A DNA stretch of 64,000 nucleotides from a virus: the IMG/VR virus record IMGVR_UViG_3300035157_001159, positions 24,618-88,617 of that record; one strand, written 5' to 3'. A program made the position numbers and the translations under genes. Positions within the stretch are counted from its first letter, which is position 1; each line of letters opens with the position of its first letter. The notes beneath the pieces were generated by a model, which was given only the letters and a program-made list of their open reading frames with translations, searched no databases and had not been told where the DNA came from. This document shows, one piece after another, positions 9,538 through 19,700 of the stretch.

Positions 9538-12500
9538 ATGTCAATACAACAAATGTTAATTAGTGGTGATACTGGAACATCAGCTGAAAGTTATTGGACG
9601 AATACTATTACAAATGGTACGTCTTCAGATGTGACTGTTTATGGACATGCTTTTGATAGTGAAGGTAATTTTTATGTTTGTGGTAGATCTGTTATTAGTG
9701 GTGGCATGACTGATGGATTCATTTATAAACTTGATAAGAATGGAACATTAATGAAATCAGTACATCTAGATGACCCTAATAAAGGTATTACATTTAGTGC
9801 TATAGCTATTGATTCTTCCAATGATGTTTATGTCTATGCTGGATATGGAACAATTGCTAAGTATAATTCAGATTTAGATTTACAATATTATAAAAAGAAT
9901 AACTGGGGCAATGGATATCAATTCGATGAGGGTGATTCCATTTCTAATGGTAATTGTATGACCCTTAGTGGTACTACATTAACAGTTGCTGGTAGACAAC
10001 AGGGAGGAACTCTTGGTCTCTATGCTACCTTTGAAACTAGTACAGGAATAATTCAGACCAAGTATTACGCCTATCTCAATTCAGGTACTGTTAATTATCA
10101 AGGTGGTGGAATAGCTAATGGTCAGATATATCTTTGTGGTTATGATATAAATCCATCTTACACAAATGGCAATGCTTATTGGATAGTGTCTATTAATGGT
10201 GTATCAAATACTTATAGATTTTATCAGAGTGGTACTAGTGGTGCTGCTAGATGTATAGTTAGAGATTCTGGTGGTAGTTATTATATTGGTGGTAATATGG
10301 GTGGTTATCCTATGATCACCAAAGTGGTAAGTTATAATGAAACCAATACAAATCAAGGTACTGCATGGTGGAGAAGAGGTAATAATCCTGGTCCTGCTTA
10401 TACTGATCTTGCACTTGATTCTGAAGGTAATGTTTATGGTGTTACTCAAACTTATAATGGTGCTAGTGGATGGTTGATTAAGATAGATCCTAATGGAAAT
10501 GTTATATGGTCACGACAATTTAATAATGGTGATAATATTAATAAAATAACTATTGATTCTGATGATAATATATGGTTGACTATTAATAGAAATCAGAGTA
10601 ATAATCCTGGTGTTTCTATTATCGCTAGATTAACATCTGATGGGCATGGTGCTGGATATTGTAATTATAGTATAGGATCTTATGCTCACAGTTCTTTTTC
10701 ATATCAACTTCAAGATTTTGGAAATATTCAATATAACTGGTGGAATAACACACAAAATGGTGCTTCTATCTGGGGTGGATTAGTAAGTAGTGATCCTAGT
10801 AAGACTGCTTCAACGATTACTCCTTCTTCTAATGAATGTGAAATAGTAGATGTTGTTGGTCAAGCAACTTTTATAGAAACAGGAACACATAATTGGATCT
10901 GTCCTCCTGGTGTCTATCAAGTTTCTGCTGTTTGTGTTGGTGGTGGAGGTGCTGGTAATGGTGATAATCAATCTGGATCAGGTGGTGCTGCTGGTGGTGG
11001 AGGTCTTGGATGGAAAAATAATATTCCAGTAATACCTGGACAATCTTATACATTAGAAGTCGGTAGTGCTGCTACTGGTGGATCAGGTAATGATGGTGGA
11101 GATTCATATTTTATAAATGCGACTACTGTACAAGGTCGTGGTGGACAAGGATCAACAAATACTAATGGTCAACCTGGTGGAGGATATGTAGGAGATGGTG
11201 GTGGATATGGTGGAGCTGGTGGAGCTGGTGGTTCAACATATGAAGGTGGTGGCGGTGGAGCTGGTGGATACACAGGTAATGGTGGAAATGGTGGATTTGG
11301 AAATGGATCGACACATCCTGGTAGTACTTCTCTGTCTGATAGACAAGGTCAAGATGGATCTGGTGGCGGTGGCGGTGGAGGAGGATATGGTGGTGGATAT
11401 ACTGGAGGTGGTGTAGGAATTTTAGGTACTGGAGCTTCTGGTTTAGGTGGTGCATATTCTCCACCATCAGGTGTTCCATTTGGAAGTGGAACTGCTGGAT
11501 CTGGTGGATCTGGAACTTCATATGGTGGTGGTGGATCTGGTGCTGGTGCTCAAGGTGGTAGTGGTGCTGTAAGAATTGTGTGGGGTAGGGGTAGATCTTA
11601 TCCAAATACTAATACTGGTAATGTAAATGACAGAGTAGGGCAACAAGATTATACATCAGCAGGAACATATAGTTGGACTTGTCCTGTTGGTGTACATCAT
11701 GTTTCAGTAGTTGCTGTTGGTGCTGGTGGAGCAAGTTCTGGATATAATGCTTTCTCTGGATCTTATGAAGAAGGAAATGGTGGAGGTGGTGGAGGTCTTG
11801 GATATAATAATTATATTTCTGTAACAGAAGGACAATCTTATAGTGTTGTTGTTGGTGCTGCTGGACAAGTACAAACTTTACCTTCAAGTGCTGGTGGAAG
11901 TAAAACTAATTCTTCTGGTGATTCATATTTTATAAACACATCTACCGTTAAAGGTGGTGCTGGAGAAAATGCTCTACCTGGTTCTAATGGTAATGGTAAT
12001 GGTGGAAATTTTGTAGGAGACGGTGGTGGTTCTGGTGGTGCTGGTGGATCTGGAGATGCTACTTATGGTCCTGGTGGAGGTGGCGGTGCTGCTGGATATA
12101 CTGGTAATGGTGGATCTGGTGGTGGTGGATCAACGACCAGTAATGCTGTTGGTGGATCTGGTGGTGGTGCTGGTGGTGGAGCTCATGGATATATTAATTC
12201 AACTAATTTTACAAATGCTGCTGGAGGAGGTGGTGTAGGTCTTGAAGCAAAAGGAAGTAATGGTGCTGGTGGATCAATTGATAATGGTGCTTTGCAACAG
12301 GAATGGACATCGTCAGGAACATATAGTTGGACTTGTCCTGATGGTATAACATCTGTTTGTGCGGTGTGTGTTGGTGCTGGTGGTGATGGTGGAGGTAATA
12401 AACATGGAGATGGTGGAGGTGGATTGGGATGGAAGAATGATATACCAGTGACACCAGGTCAATCTTATACTGTAGTTGTTGGTAATAAAAATTCAGGTGG

Positions 12501-14067
12501 TGGAGATTCATATTTTATAAACTCAAGCACTGTAAAAGGCGGTGGCGGTGGTACTGGTAGTGCTAGTGCTGGTGGTTCTGCAGGAACTGGTGGAACTTTT
12601 GTAGGAGACGGTGGTGGTAATGGTGGTAATGGTGGATCACAGAATCAAAGTACTGGTGGATCTGGTGGTGGCGGTGGAGCTGGTGGATACTCAGGCAATG
12701 GTGGAAATGGTGGAACGGGAACAAGTTTTGGAGCAAGTTTTGGTAATCAAGGTAATGGTGGTGCTGGTGGTGGAGGTGCTGGTGCTTCTTGGGAAGGTGG
12801 TGCTGGTGGTGGTGTAGGACTACAAGGCGAAGGTACTGATGGTGCTGGTGCTGGTACATATGATGGACAAGGTTCTCAATCTTATGGACATTGTGGAAAG
12901 GGTGGATCTGGTGGTGCTCCACAAACTTTTGCAGCATTCCCTGGTTTAGGACCTGGTTCTGGTGGCGGTGGTGGTAATGGTATTGCTGGATCTAATGGGG
13001 CAGTAAGACTTATATGGGGAACTGGAAGAGCATTTCCAGCAACAAACACAACAGATCAATTTGAGACAGCTACTATAGGACATGGTGGTGGTGGATCTGG
13101 TGGTGCTTCATTTGGTACTGGTGTTGGAATATCTAGTATTATGGGAGGAGGTCTTCATGGTGGTGGATCTGGTGGTGCTAGTAATCAAACTGTTAATGGA
13201 GGAGTATCTGATGGAGTATCTGGATCTGATGGTGGTGTAAGAATTATATGGGGATATAATAGATCATATCCACAGAATAATACTGGTACTGGTGAAAATG
13301 GTCAACCAGAAACTGGTTCTGCTGAATGGACAACACAAGGAACACATAGTTGGACTTGTCCTGATAATGTAACATCAGTATGTGCTGTTTGTATTGGTGG
13401 CGGTGGAAGCGGATCTGTTCATGAAAATTCTACCTCTGGTGGTGGAGGAGGTGGAGGTGGTCTTGGATATAAAAATCATATTTCTGTAACACCAGGACAA
13501 TCTTATACTGTTGTAGTTGGTGGAGATTCATATTTCATAGACGCAACTACTGTTAAGGGTGAGCGTGGATTAAATGCTGATCAAGCAGGAAGTGCATTTA
13601 CAGGTGGAACTGGTGGTGGATATGTAGGAGACGGTGGTGGTAACGGTGGTACTGGTGGAAACAGTGACGGAACAGATGGTGGCGGTGGCGGTGGAGCTGG
13701 TGGATATTCTGGTAATGGTGGTAATGGTGCTGCTGGATATGTTCAAGGAGCAAATTCTGGATTTGATGGACAAGGTGGAGGAGGTGGTGGAGGATCAAAT
13801 GGATATGATGGAGGAACTCCTCATGGTGGAGGAGAAGGTGGTGGAACTGGTATTCTAGGTCAGGGTAATAATGGGACTGGTGGAGTAAATTATGGAACTA
13901 ATTTTGGTAATGGTACTGCAGGATCTGGTGGTTCAGGTAAATCATATGGCGGTGGAGGACGTGGTGCTGCTACTGGTTCTGGTCCAAGTAGTGGTGGAAC
14001 TGGTGCTGTAAGAATTATATGGGGACCAGGAAGATCATTCCCAAGTAATAACGCTGGAGATATATAA
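9538..14067 (+). CDS. Giant beta-propeller plus glycine-rich adhesin-like tail protein
   Basis: A 1509-residue protein. Residues about 20-410 carry repeated propeller-type blades (DSEGNFYVCG, DSSNDVYVYAG, DSEGNVYGVTQ, KIDPNGNVIWSRQF, DSDDNIWLT), similar to SBBP/NHL repeats. After residue ~435 come glycine-rich modules of the type in the preceding gene, starting near nt 10865, 11640, 12300 and 13320. The module at 11640 lacks its usual GAVRIIWG cap. An isolated tail with GGVRIIWG lies at about 13060-13290, just after the third module. The overall fold suggests a long host-recognition protein with a rigid propeller base and a Gly-loop tip. Confidence 0.75.
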   Translation: MSIQQMLISGDTGTSAESYWTNTITNGTSSDVTVYGHAFDSEGNFYVCGRSVISGGMTDGFIYKLDKNGTLMKSVHLDDPNKGITFSAIAIDSSNDVYVYAGYGTIAKYNSDLDLQYYKKNNWGNGYQFDEGDSISNGNCMTLSGTTLTVAGRQQGGTLGLYATFETSTGIIQTKYYAYLNSGTVNYQGGGIANGQIYLCGYDINPSYTNGNAYWIVSINGVSNTYRFYQSGTSGAARCIVRDSGGSYYIGGNMGGYPMITKVVSYNETNTNQGTAWWRRGNNPGPAYTDLALDSEGNVYGVTQTYNGASGWLIKIDPNGNVIWSRQFNNGDNINKITIDSDDNIWLTINRNQSNNPGVSIIARLTSDGHGAGYCNYSIGSYAHSSFSYQLQDFGNIQYNWWNNTQNGASIWGGLVSSDPSKTASTITPSSNECEIVDVVGQATFIETGTHNWICPPGVYQVSAVCVGGGGAGNGDNQSGSGGAAGGGGLGWKNNIPVIPGQSYTLEVGSAATGGSGNDGGDSYFINATTVQGRGGQGSTNTNGQPGGGYVGDGGGYGGAGGAGGSTYEGGGGGAGGYTGNGGNGGFGNGSTHPGSTSLSDRQGQDGSGGGGGGGGYGGGYTGGGVGILGTGASGLGGAYSPPSGVPFGSGTAGSGGSGTSYGGGGSGAGAQGGSGAVRIVWGRGRSYPNTNTGNVNDRVGQQDYTSAGTYSWTCPVGVHHVSVVAVGAGGASSGYNAFSGSYEEGNGGGGGGLGYNNYISVTEGQSYSVVVGAAGQVQTLPSSAGGSKTNSSGDSYFINTSTVKGGAGENALPGSNGNGNGGNFVGDGGGSGGAGGSGDATYGPGGGGGAAGYTGNGGSGGGGSTTSNAVGGSGGGAGGGAHGYINSTNFTNAAGGGGVGLEAKGSNGAGGSIDNGALQQEWTSSGTYSWTCPDGITSVCAVCVGAGGDGGGNKHGDGGGGLGWKNDIPVTPGQSYTVVVGNKNSGGGDSYFINSSTVKGGGGGTGSASAGGSAGTGGTFVGDGGGNGGNGGSQNQSTGGSGGGGGAGGYSGNGGNGGTGTSFGASFGNQGNGGAGGGGAGASWEGGAGGGVGLQGEGTDGAGAGTYDGQGSQSYGHCGKGGSGGAPQTFAAFPGLGPGSGGGGGNGIAGSNGAVRLIWGTGRAFPATNTTDQFETATIGHGGGGSGGASFGTGVGISSIMGGGLHGGGSGGASNQTVNGGVSDGVSGSDGGVRIIWGYNRSYPQNNTGTGENGQPETGSAEWTTQGTHSWTCPDNVTSVCAVCIGGGGSGSVHENSTSGGGGGGGGLGYKNHISVTPGQSYTVVVGGDSYFIDATTVKGERGLNADQAGSAFTGGTGGGYVGDGGGNGGTGGNSDGTDGGGGGGAGGYSGNGGNGAAGYVQGANSGFDGQGGGGGGGSNGYDGGTPHGGGEGGGTGILGQGNNGTGGVNYGTNFGNGTAGSGGSGKSYGGGGRGAATGSGPSSGGTGAVRIIWGPGRSFPSNNAGDI

Positions 14068-14070
14068 AAC

Positions 14071-15582
14071 ATGGCAATACAACAAGCATTTATGGTACTC
14101 GGAGTAGTACCACCTGGATACGAAACATATACTAATGTAGGATCATATTCTTTTATTGTTCCTCCTGGATTTACTGAGGTTTCTATAGTCTCAGTTGGTG
14201 GAGGTGCTGGTGGTGGAGGTGGATATGGATCTGCTGGTGGTGGATTAGTTTGGTCTGATAATGTTTCTGTAACTCCTGGTGAGGTTTTAGATATAAATGT
14301 TGGTGCTGGTGGAACAGGATATAGTCCAAGCATTAGTGGTACTCCTAATCAAGGACAAACAAGTTATGTTAAGAGACGAAGTAATGGTGAATACCTTGTA
14401 AAATCTTATGGCGGTGGTTCAATAAGCCAAAGTAGTTTAGGTGGAGGTGGAGAATTTTTCTCTGGTAATGGAAGAGTTTTAGATGGTGGTGATGGTGAAT
14501 ATACTCTACCTGGAGAACCTACAGTTCCTCCACAACACAATTCAACAGGAGCAGCATTTAAATCTGCAACTTGGGCTGGTTCATCTACTCCTTCTGGTAG
14601 AGGTGGTGGTGGAACTGCATTAATATCAGGAACAACTGGTAATGATGGTGGATTTTATACTGGCAATACTGGTGCGGCTGGTGGTAGATATGGTGGAGGT
14701 GGTGCTGAAGGACCTGCAGGTGTTGGTAATTTTGGTGGTACTGGTGGAGATGGTGGAGTTAGTATTGCTTGGGGTGCTCCATATTTAATAGGAGATGGTT
14801 TTCCTAGAATAGATGGTAACTATAGTACTTACTTTAGGGGTAATCAATATGATGATTATTTTGATTACACTCCAGGAACTTCTGGTGTTTTTCAACTTGG
14901 ATCAGGAAACTTTACTATAGAATTTTGGCACAGGACTGGTGTTGTTGATCCAAATGGTAATACGTCAGGTAGTAATACTGGTAGGCAAAGATCATTTGCT
15001 GTTTTCATTGAAGGTTATAAAGCAAGTCCTTTAATTTCTCAAACGTGGGCAATTCAAGCAAACAGTCTTGGTCAGAAGATGGTATGGATTGAGGGTGGTA
15101 ATCTTGCATTTGAAACTACTACAGATACTATGACTAATGCTGCTTTGAATCAAACTGTTAAATGGAGACACTATGCTTTCGTTAGGAATGGTAATAACTT
15201 AGATTTTTATCTTGATGGTGTGAAAGATACTAGTATCAATAGTGGTAATGGTTATACTACATCATTGAACGATACTCAAACTGATGCTATAAGGATTGGA
15301 AATTGGACTGCTAATACAGATTATAATATTCATGGATGGATGTCTAATGTTCGAGTAACAAAAGGTGTTGCTGTTTATACTTCAAACTTTGATGTTTGGG
15401 ATAATTGGAATAACCCTAATCAAGTTGCTTTGTTACCACCTTTAACTGAGATAACTGGAACATCATTACTTGATTTTAATAGTACATCTCTTAACACTGC
15501 CTACTGGGGTCCTGGTAACTCAACAGGTACAGTGTCGCAAAATGGAGGACCTACCTCTTCAACTAATAGCCCTTATAGTTAA
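14071..15582 (+). CDS. Glycine-rich plus LamG/lectin-like tail protein
   Basis: A 503-residue protein. Residues about 10-245 are one diverged glycine-rich module (YTNVGSYSFIVPPGFTEV...GGVSIAWG) that lacks the usual WTCP Cys. Residues about 260-455 match a laminin-G/concanavalin-like sandwich (GNFTIEFWHRTG, WRHYAFVRNGNNLDFYLDG, RIGNWTANTDYNIHGWMSNV, VTKGVAVYTSNF). Such domains usually bind carbohydrate. It follows the two larger Gly-rich genes with almost no gap, so the three probably act in the same host-binding structure. Confidence 0.75.
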   Translation: MAIQQAFMVLGVVPPGYETYTNVGSYSFIVPPGFTEVSIVSVGGGAGGGGGYGSAGGGLVWSDNVSVTPGEVLDINVGAGGTGYSPSISGTPNQGQTSYVKRRSNGEYLVKSYGGGSISQSSLGGGGEFFSGNGRVLDGGDGEYTLPGEPTVPPQHNSTGAAFKSATWAGSSTPSGRGGGGTALISGTTGNDGGFYTGNTGAAGGRYGGGGAEGPAGVGNFGGTGGDGGVSIAWGAPYLIGDGFPRIDGNYSTYFRGNQYDDYFDYTPGTSGVFQLGSGNFTIEFWHRTGVVDPNGNTSGSNTGRQRSFAVFIEGYKASPLISQTWAIQANSLGQKMVWIEGGNLAFETTTDTMTNAALNQTVKWRHYAFVRNGNNLDFYLDGVKDTSINSGNGYTTSLNDTQTDAIRIGNWTANTDYNIHGWMSNVRVTKGVAVYTSNFDVWDNWNNPNQVALLPPLTEITGTSLLDFNSTSLNTAYWGPGNSTGTVSQNGGPTSSTNSPYS

Positions 15583-15585
15583 TGT

Positions 15586-15593
15586 GATAAATA
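15586..15593 (+). promoter_or_regulatory. T4-type late promoter (GATAAATA)
   Basis: GATAAATA ends 19 nt before the ATG at 15613 and sits in the short gap after the LamG protein. Sequence and spacing match the other late elements. Confidence 0.65.
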
Positions 15594-15612
15594 AGTAAAA
15601 ATAGTCATATAG

Positions 15613-16338
15613 ATGGCAAGAAACAGAGAATTTTCTCAACTTGGATCCTTTGTAGTTGTTGATGACAACAACGGTAATATTGCTATTACCAGTACATCAA
15701 CACCTTACGTTGGTATTGGGACCACAAATCCGATTCATAAACTTGACGTAGCTGGAATTGCTACATTCAGAGAAGATGTTTATATTGGTGGTGGATTAAC
15801 TGTTGCCCAAAATATTGATTTTCTTGGTGGTCTTTTTCAGAATGGTGTCCAATTTAATCCTAGTGCTGGAGTTGGTATTGGATCAACAACAGTTAATCCA
15901 AATTCAGGTATAATCAATCCAAGAATTGGTGTAGGATTTACTGATTTAAGTTTTGTTGGTGAAGGTCTTAGTGTTACTGGATATGGTAGTACCATTGTTA
16001 TTGATTTTACAGACCTTGTTTCTAAATCAGAAGCTACAGTACCAGGTCTTACACTTATAAACACTAGTACTAATTTAAGTGCTAATGTAAGTTATTCTGC
16101 TGATACAACAGCAGCAGTTTTTACAGCAACTCTTCCTGCAAATAAGCAGGCTGGCGATTTTGTTGAACTCCATGATACCGAATCTAATTGGGACATAAAT
16201 AATCTTATGGTTGCAACTCAAAATAATGAGCAGTTTAAAAATTATGAAGGCGTGATTGATTCTCCTTTAGCATGTGATGTCGCTGGTGCTGCTGTAAAAT
16301 TAGTTTGGACTAATACTTACTGGAGGGTATTTGCATGA
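15613..16338 (+). CDS. Fibre-like structural protein with GIGTTxP repeat motif
   Basis: A 241-residue protein with N-terminal RNREFSQLGSFVVVDDNNG and then VGIGTTNPIHKLDVAG, a short motif found in many trimeric phage fibres and repeated five times in the 57.3-kb gene. Residues about 135-241 are a beta-rich domain with LPANKQAGDFVELHD and a C-terminal VKLVWTNTYWRVFA strand, which looks like a distal fold. Its last bases overlap the next start (GCATGACA), suggesting coupling. Confidence 0.65.
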   Translation: MARNREFSQLGSFVVVDDNNGNIAITSTSTPYVGIGTTNPIHKLDVAGIATFREDVYIGGGLTVAQNIDFLGGLFQNGVQFNPSAGVGIGSTTVNPNSGIINPRIGVGFTDLSFVGEGLSVTGYGSTIVIDFTDLVSKSEATVPGLTLINTSTNLSANVSYSADTTAAVFTATLPANKQAGDFVELHDTESNWDINNLMVATQNNEQFKNYEGVIDSPLACDVAGAAVKLVWTNTYWRVFA

Positions 16339-16706
16339 CAATGTTTTTAAGTGAGAGTATAGACTCTTCCAATGGTGGAGGAGGTCTTTTAATATCACAA
16401 CAAAATAGTTTTTATGTTCATGCTCTGAGAAGAGATGCTGATGGTATGTTGCAATATACCAAAGTTAAGAGTACTGAAGCTGGAGTACAGGATTTTCATC
16501 GTTTAGATGGAACTGCTTACCCAGATTTTTTAGATGGTGGTGATTATGTTGAAGAAACCACTGAGGTAAAGACACATTTAAATCACCCACAAGATAAATA
16601 CCAACAGTTCCGATTTGATTTTAGACGCACGTCTTATTACATCGATAGTGATGGATATTTAGTAGCAAAATTTGGTGATTATGATTATTCTGTAGGACCA
16701 AAATAG
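16335..16706 (+). CDS. Conserved phage protein of unknown function in the fibre block
   Basis: A 123-residue protein that overlaps the end of the preceding fibre gene by 4 bases. It is acidic and aromatic, with no Cys and no membrane segment; the C-terminal half (QQFRFDFRRTSYYIDSDGY) looks like a short beta domain. I do not recognise the family. Its tight coupling to a fibre gene suggests it is a virion component or fibre assembly factor, but this is only context. Confidence 0.6.
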   Translation: MTMFLSESIDSSNGGGGLLISQQNSFYVHALRRDADGMLQYTKVKSTEAGVQDFHRLDGTAYPDFLDGGDYVEETTEVKTHLNHPQDKYQQFRFDFRRTSYYIDSDGYLVAKFGDYDYSVGPK

Positions 16707-16720
16707 GAGTTTAACAAACA

Positions 16721-19700
16721 ATGGCTGAATTTAGACTTGGGAGGCTAAAATTTTCTTGGAAAGGCAACTGGGCTACCAGTACTGCTTATGTAATTGATGA
16801 TATAGTAAAGTTTGGTGCGAATACATATGTTTGTACTCAGAACCATACTTCCACAAATAGCGAGAATCTTTTTTATAATGATGATTCTGCTAAATGGTCC
16901 TTACATACGGAGAGTATAGCAAGTAAAGGTGAATGGGTATCTGGTGCTTATTATAAGATTAATGATATTATTAAGTATGGTAATAGTCAATATAGAGTAA
17001 AGGTAGGTTTCTCTACAACCACACTTGATACTACTAATACAACTCAATTAGAAGAATATATTTCATCATTTAATTATGAAGATAGTTGGGATTCGGCAAC
17101 AGCATATCAAGTTGGTGACGTTGTAGCATACGGTGGTTATACTTATGTTGCTACTAGTGATCATACAAACAAACCACCAGCTTATAATCTAGCTAATGAT
17201 TGGGACATTCTAACAACAGGATTTAATGTTGTAGGTACTTGGGATACTGGTACTGATTACACTCAAGGTAATGTTGTAATCTATGGTGGATTTACATACG
17301 TTGCGATTTCAACTAGTACTAACGTTGCTCCAAGTTCTAGCACTGCTAAGTGGAGCTTAGTATCTAAAGGTTTTGAGTGGAAAGGTAACTGGGATGCTAA
17401 CACTACCTATCTACCAGGTGAAGTTGTCAAACGATTAAGTAATAGTTATGTTGGTATTGTTACTACTAACGTTAACTTAAATCAAGACCCTTCAACTGAT
17501 GGTCCAGGTAATTACTGGAACGTTTTGATTGAAGGTGCTGACACCAATGTGATGACAACATCTGGTGACTTGGTTTACTATACTACTGGTGCTACTAGAC
17601 TACCAACTGGAACAGATGGTAAAGTATTAACAGTAAACAGTAGTGGATTACCTAATTGGGAAACCAGTAATGTTACACATCCAGTTTATTATGTAACTGA
17701 GGAAGGATCTGATAGTAATGATGGTTCAAATATTAGTAGATCATTTGCTAGTCTTAAACATGCTTGTGGTATTGCTACTGGACCAGCAACAATCTATGTA
17801 AAGGCTGGTACATATGAAGAGTCATTACCTATTGTAGTTCCAACTGAAGTATCAATTGTTGGTGATAACCTAAGAACATCTAGAATTAAACCTCAAGCTG
17901 GTGATGCACATTATCAAGTAGTTACTTTAGCAAGTGTACCACAACCAACATTTACAATAACTAATGCTAACTATAATACTGCTAATGGTAATTTATTATT
18001 AACTATAGGTACTCATACACTTAATGTAAATGATAAAGTTAAACTTGCTGAAGAGTCGATAGTATTCAGTTGTAATTTCAATGGTGCTACTGGTTCTGCT
18101 GCTCAGAAAGCATATCCAAGAGCAACTGGAGCAAATACTCCTAGTGGTGCTGACTATGCTTATGATAAAGCTCTTACTGTTATAGCAGTAACATCTAACA
18201 CTATTACTATAAACGTTAATAAGGAACCTGGTCAAGCAATTAGTATTAGTAATACTCACCAATTTGTTTCTGCTACTGGTAGTGGTCTCAGTAAGGCAGC
18301 ACCTTATATTTCTTATGGTACTACCATTTCTAATGGTGCTGGAACAAAGACTGCTAGTATTTTAGAAGCAAGTTATGATGAGAAGACTGTTCATATAAGA
18401 CCAATGACTGGTGGATTATGGACAACATCAGATACATGGGAGAACCTTGGTAATGATATTGCTATAACAAATGTAGAACAGAGATCAAATGCTGAATCTG
18501 TAATGTTCTTCATGAGTGACAAAACTATGTTGAAAGACCTTTTAATGGAAGGTATGACTGGTTTTGTTAAAGCAGGACAGGTACTACAAAATACAGCTCA
18601 AATCGCAGATACTATTGTAACTGGTACTGGATTCTTCCCTGATTTGGTTGGAACTACTGTAACTGGTACTGGTGTTGCTGAAGGAACTAAAGTTATTAAC
18701 TTTATTAGTGCTACACAATTAGAAGTTGATAAGAATCAAACAGTTTCTTCTACAACATTAACATTCACTGCATCTCCAGAAGACCTTAATAACGCAACTA
18801 TTAAAGGTGTCTTTGTTCAGATGAACCCTGAGACTCCGATTACTAAATCTCCATATATCTCTAACTGTTCTTGTCAATCAGTTGGTGGTGTTGGAGCAAT
18901 TGTAGATGGTAATGTTCATAGACAATTTGCTGATGATGGTAATACTCCATCTAACAAATCAATTGTTATGGACTCCTTCACACAGATACATGATGATGGT
19001 GTAGGATTCTGGATTACTAATAACGCTGCTGCTGAATTAGTTTCATCATTCACTTATTATTGTCACGTTTCTTATTGTGCTACTCGTGGTGGTAGGATAA
19101 GATCTCTTGCTGGAAACAGTTCTTGGGGTAACTATGCGATTGTAAGTTCTGGATTTAACCAACAAGAGAAGCATAGAGCAGGTCAAATTGAAGGACTGAT
19201 GTTAGAGTTTGAAAAAGACTCTAAAGTAATAGGTGGTGATGGTTCTGCTGTGAATGATTTCCAAGTTGGTGAAAGAATTAGAGGTAATACTTCAGAGTCA
19301 ATAGGATATATTAACTCTATTCAGGGTGGTGATAAAACTCTTATTTACTATTCTTTGATTACTGCTGGACCTGCTGGTGTTGGTACTGGATTTGTTCAGA
19401 ATGAAACTATAACAGGTTTGACAAATGGTACAACTGCTACTCTACATCCAACTGGTTCAACTGCTAACAGAGGTCAATCAGGATTTACGATTGTTGCTTC
19501 TGGATTAAGTACTTCACCAACTCTTACTGCTAATGGTAGTATAGAATTTGTTACTGGATCTGGTAACGGTGGATTTAATAATTCTACAATTACTGGTGCT
19601 GATCCGTTTACATTTGTGATTGATGGTGTAAGTCAGACTGGTGCTGATGGACGTGGTTCATTAACTGTTGATAGAGCACAGTGGTCAACATCTGGTGCTG

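Noticed and set aside
6565-14067. Short regular DNA repeats resembling a CRISPR or satellite array
   Set aside because: They are in-frame glycine codons without constant repeat and spacer lengths; no cas genes are present.
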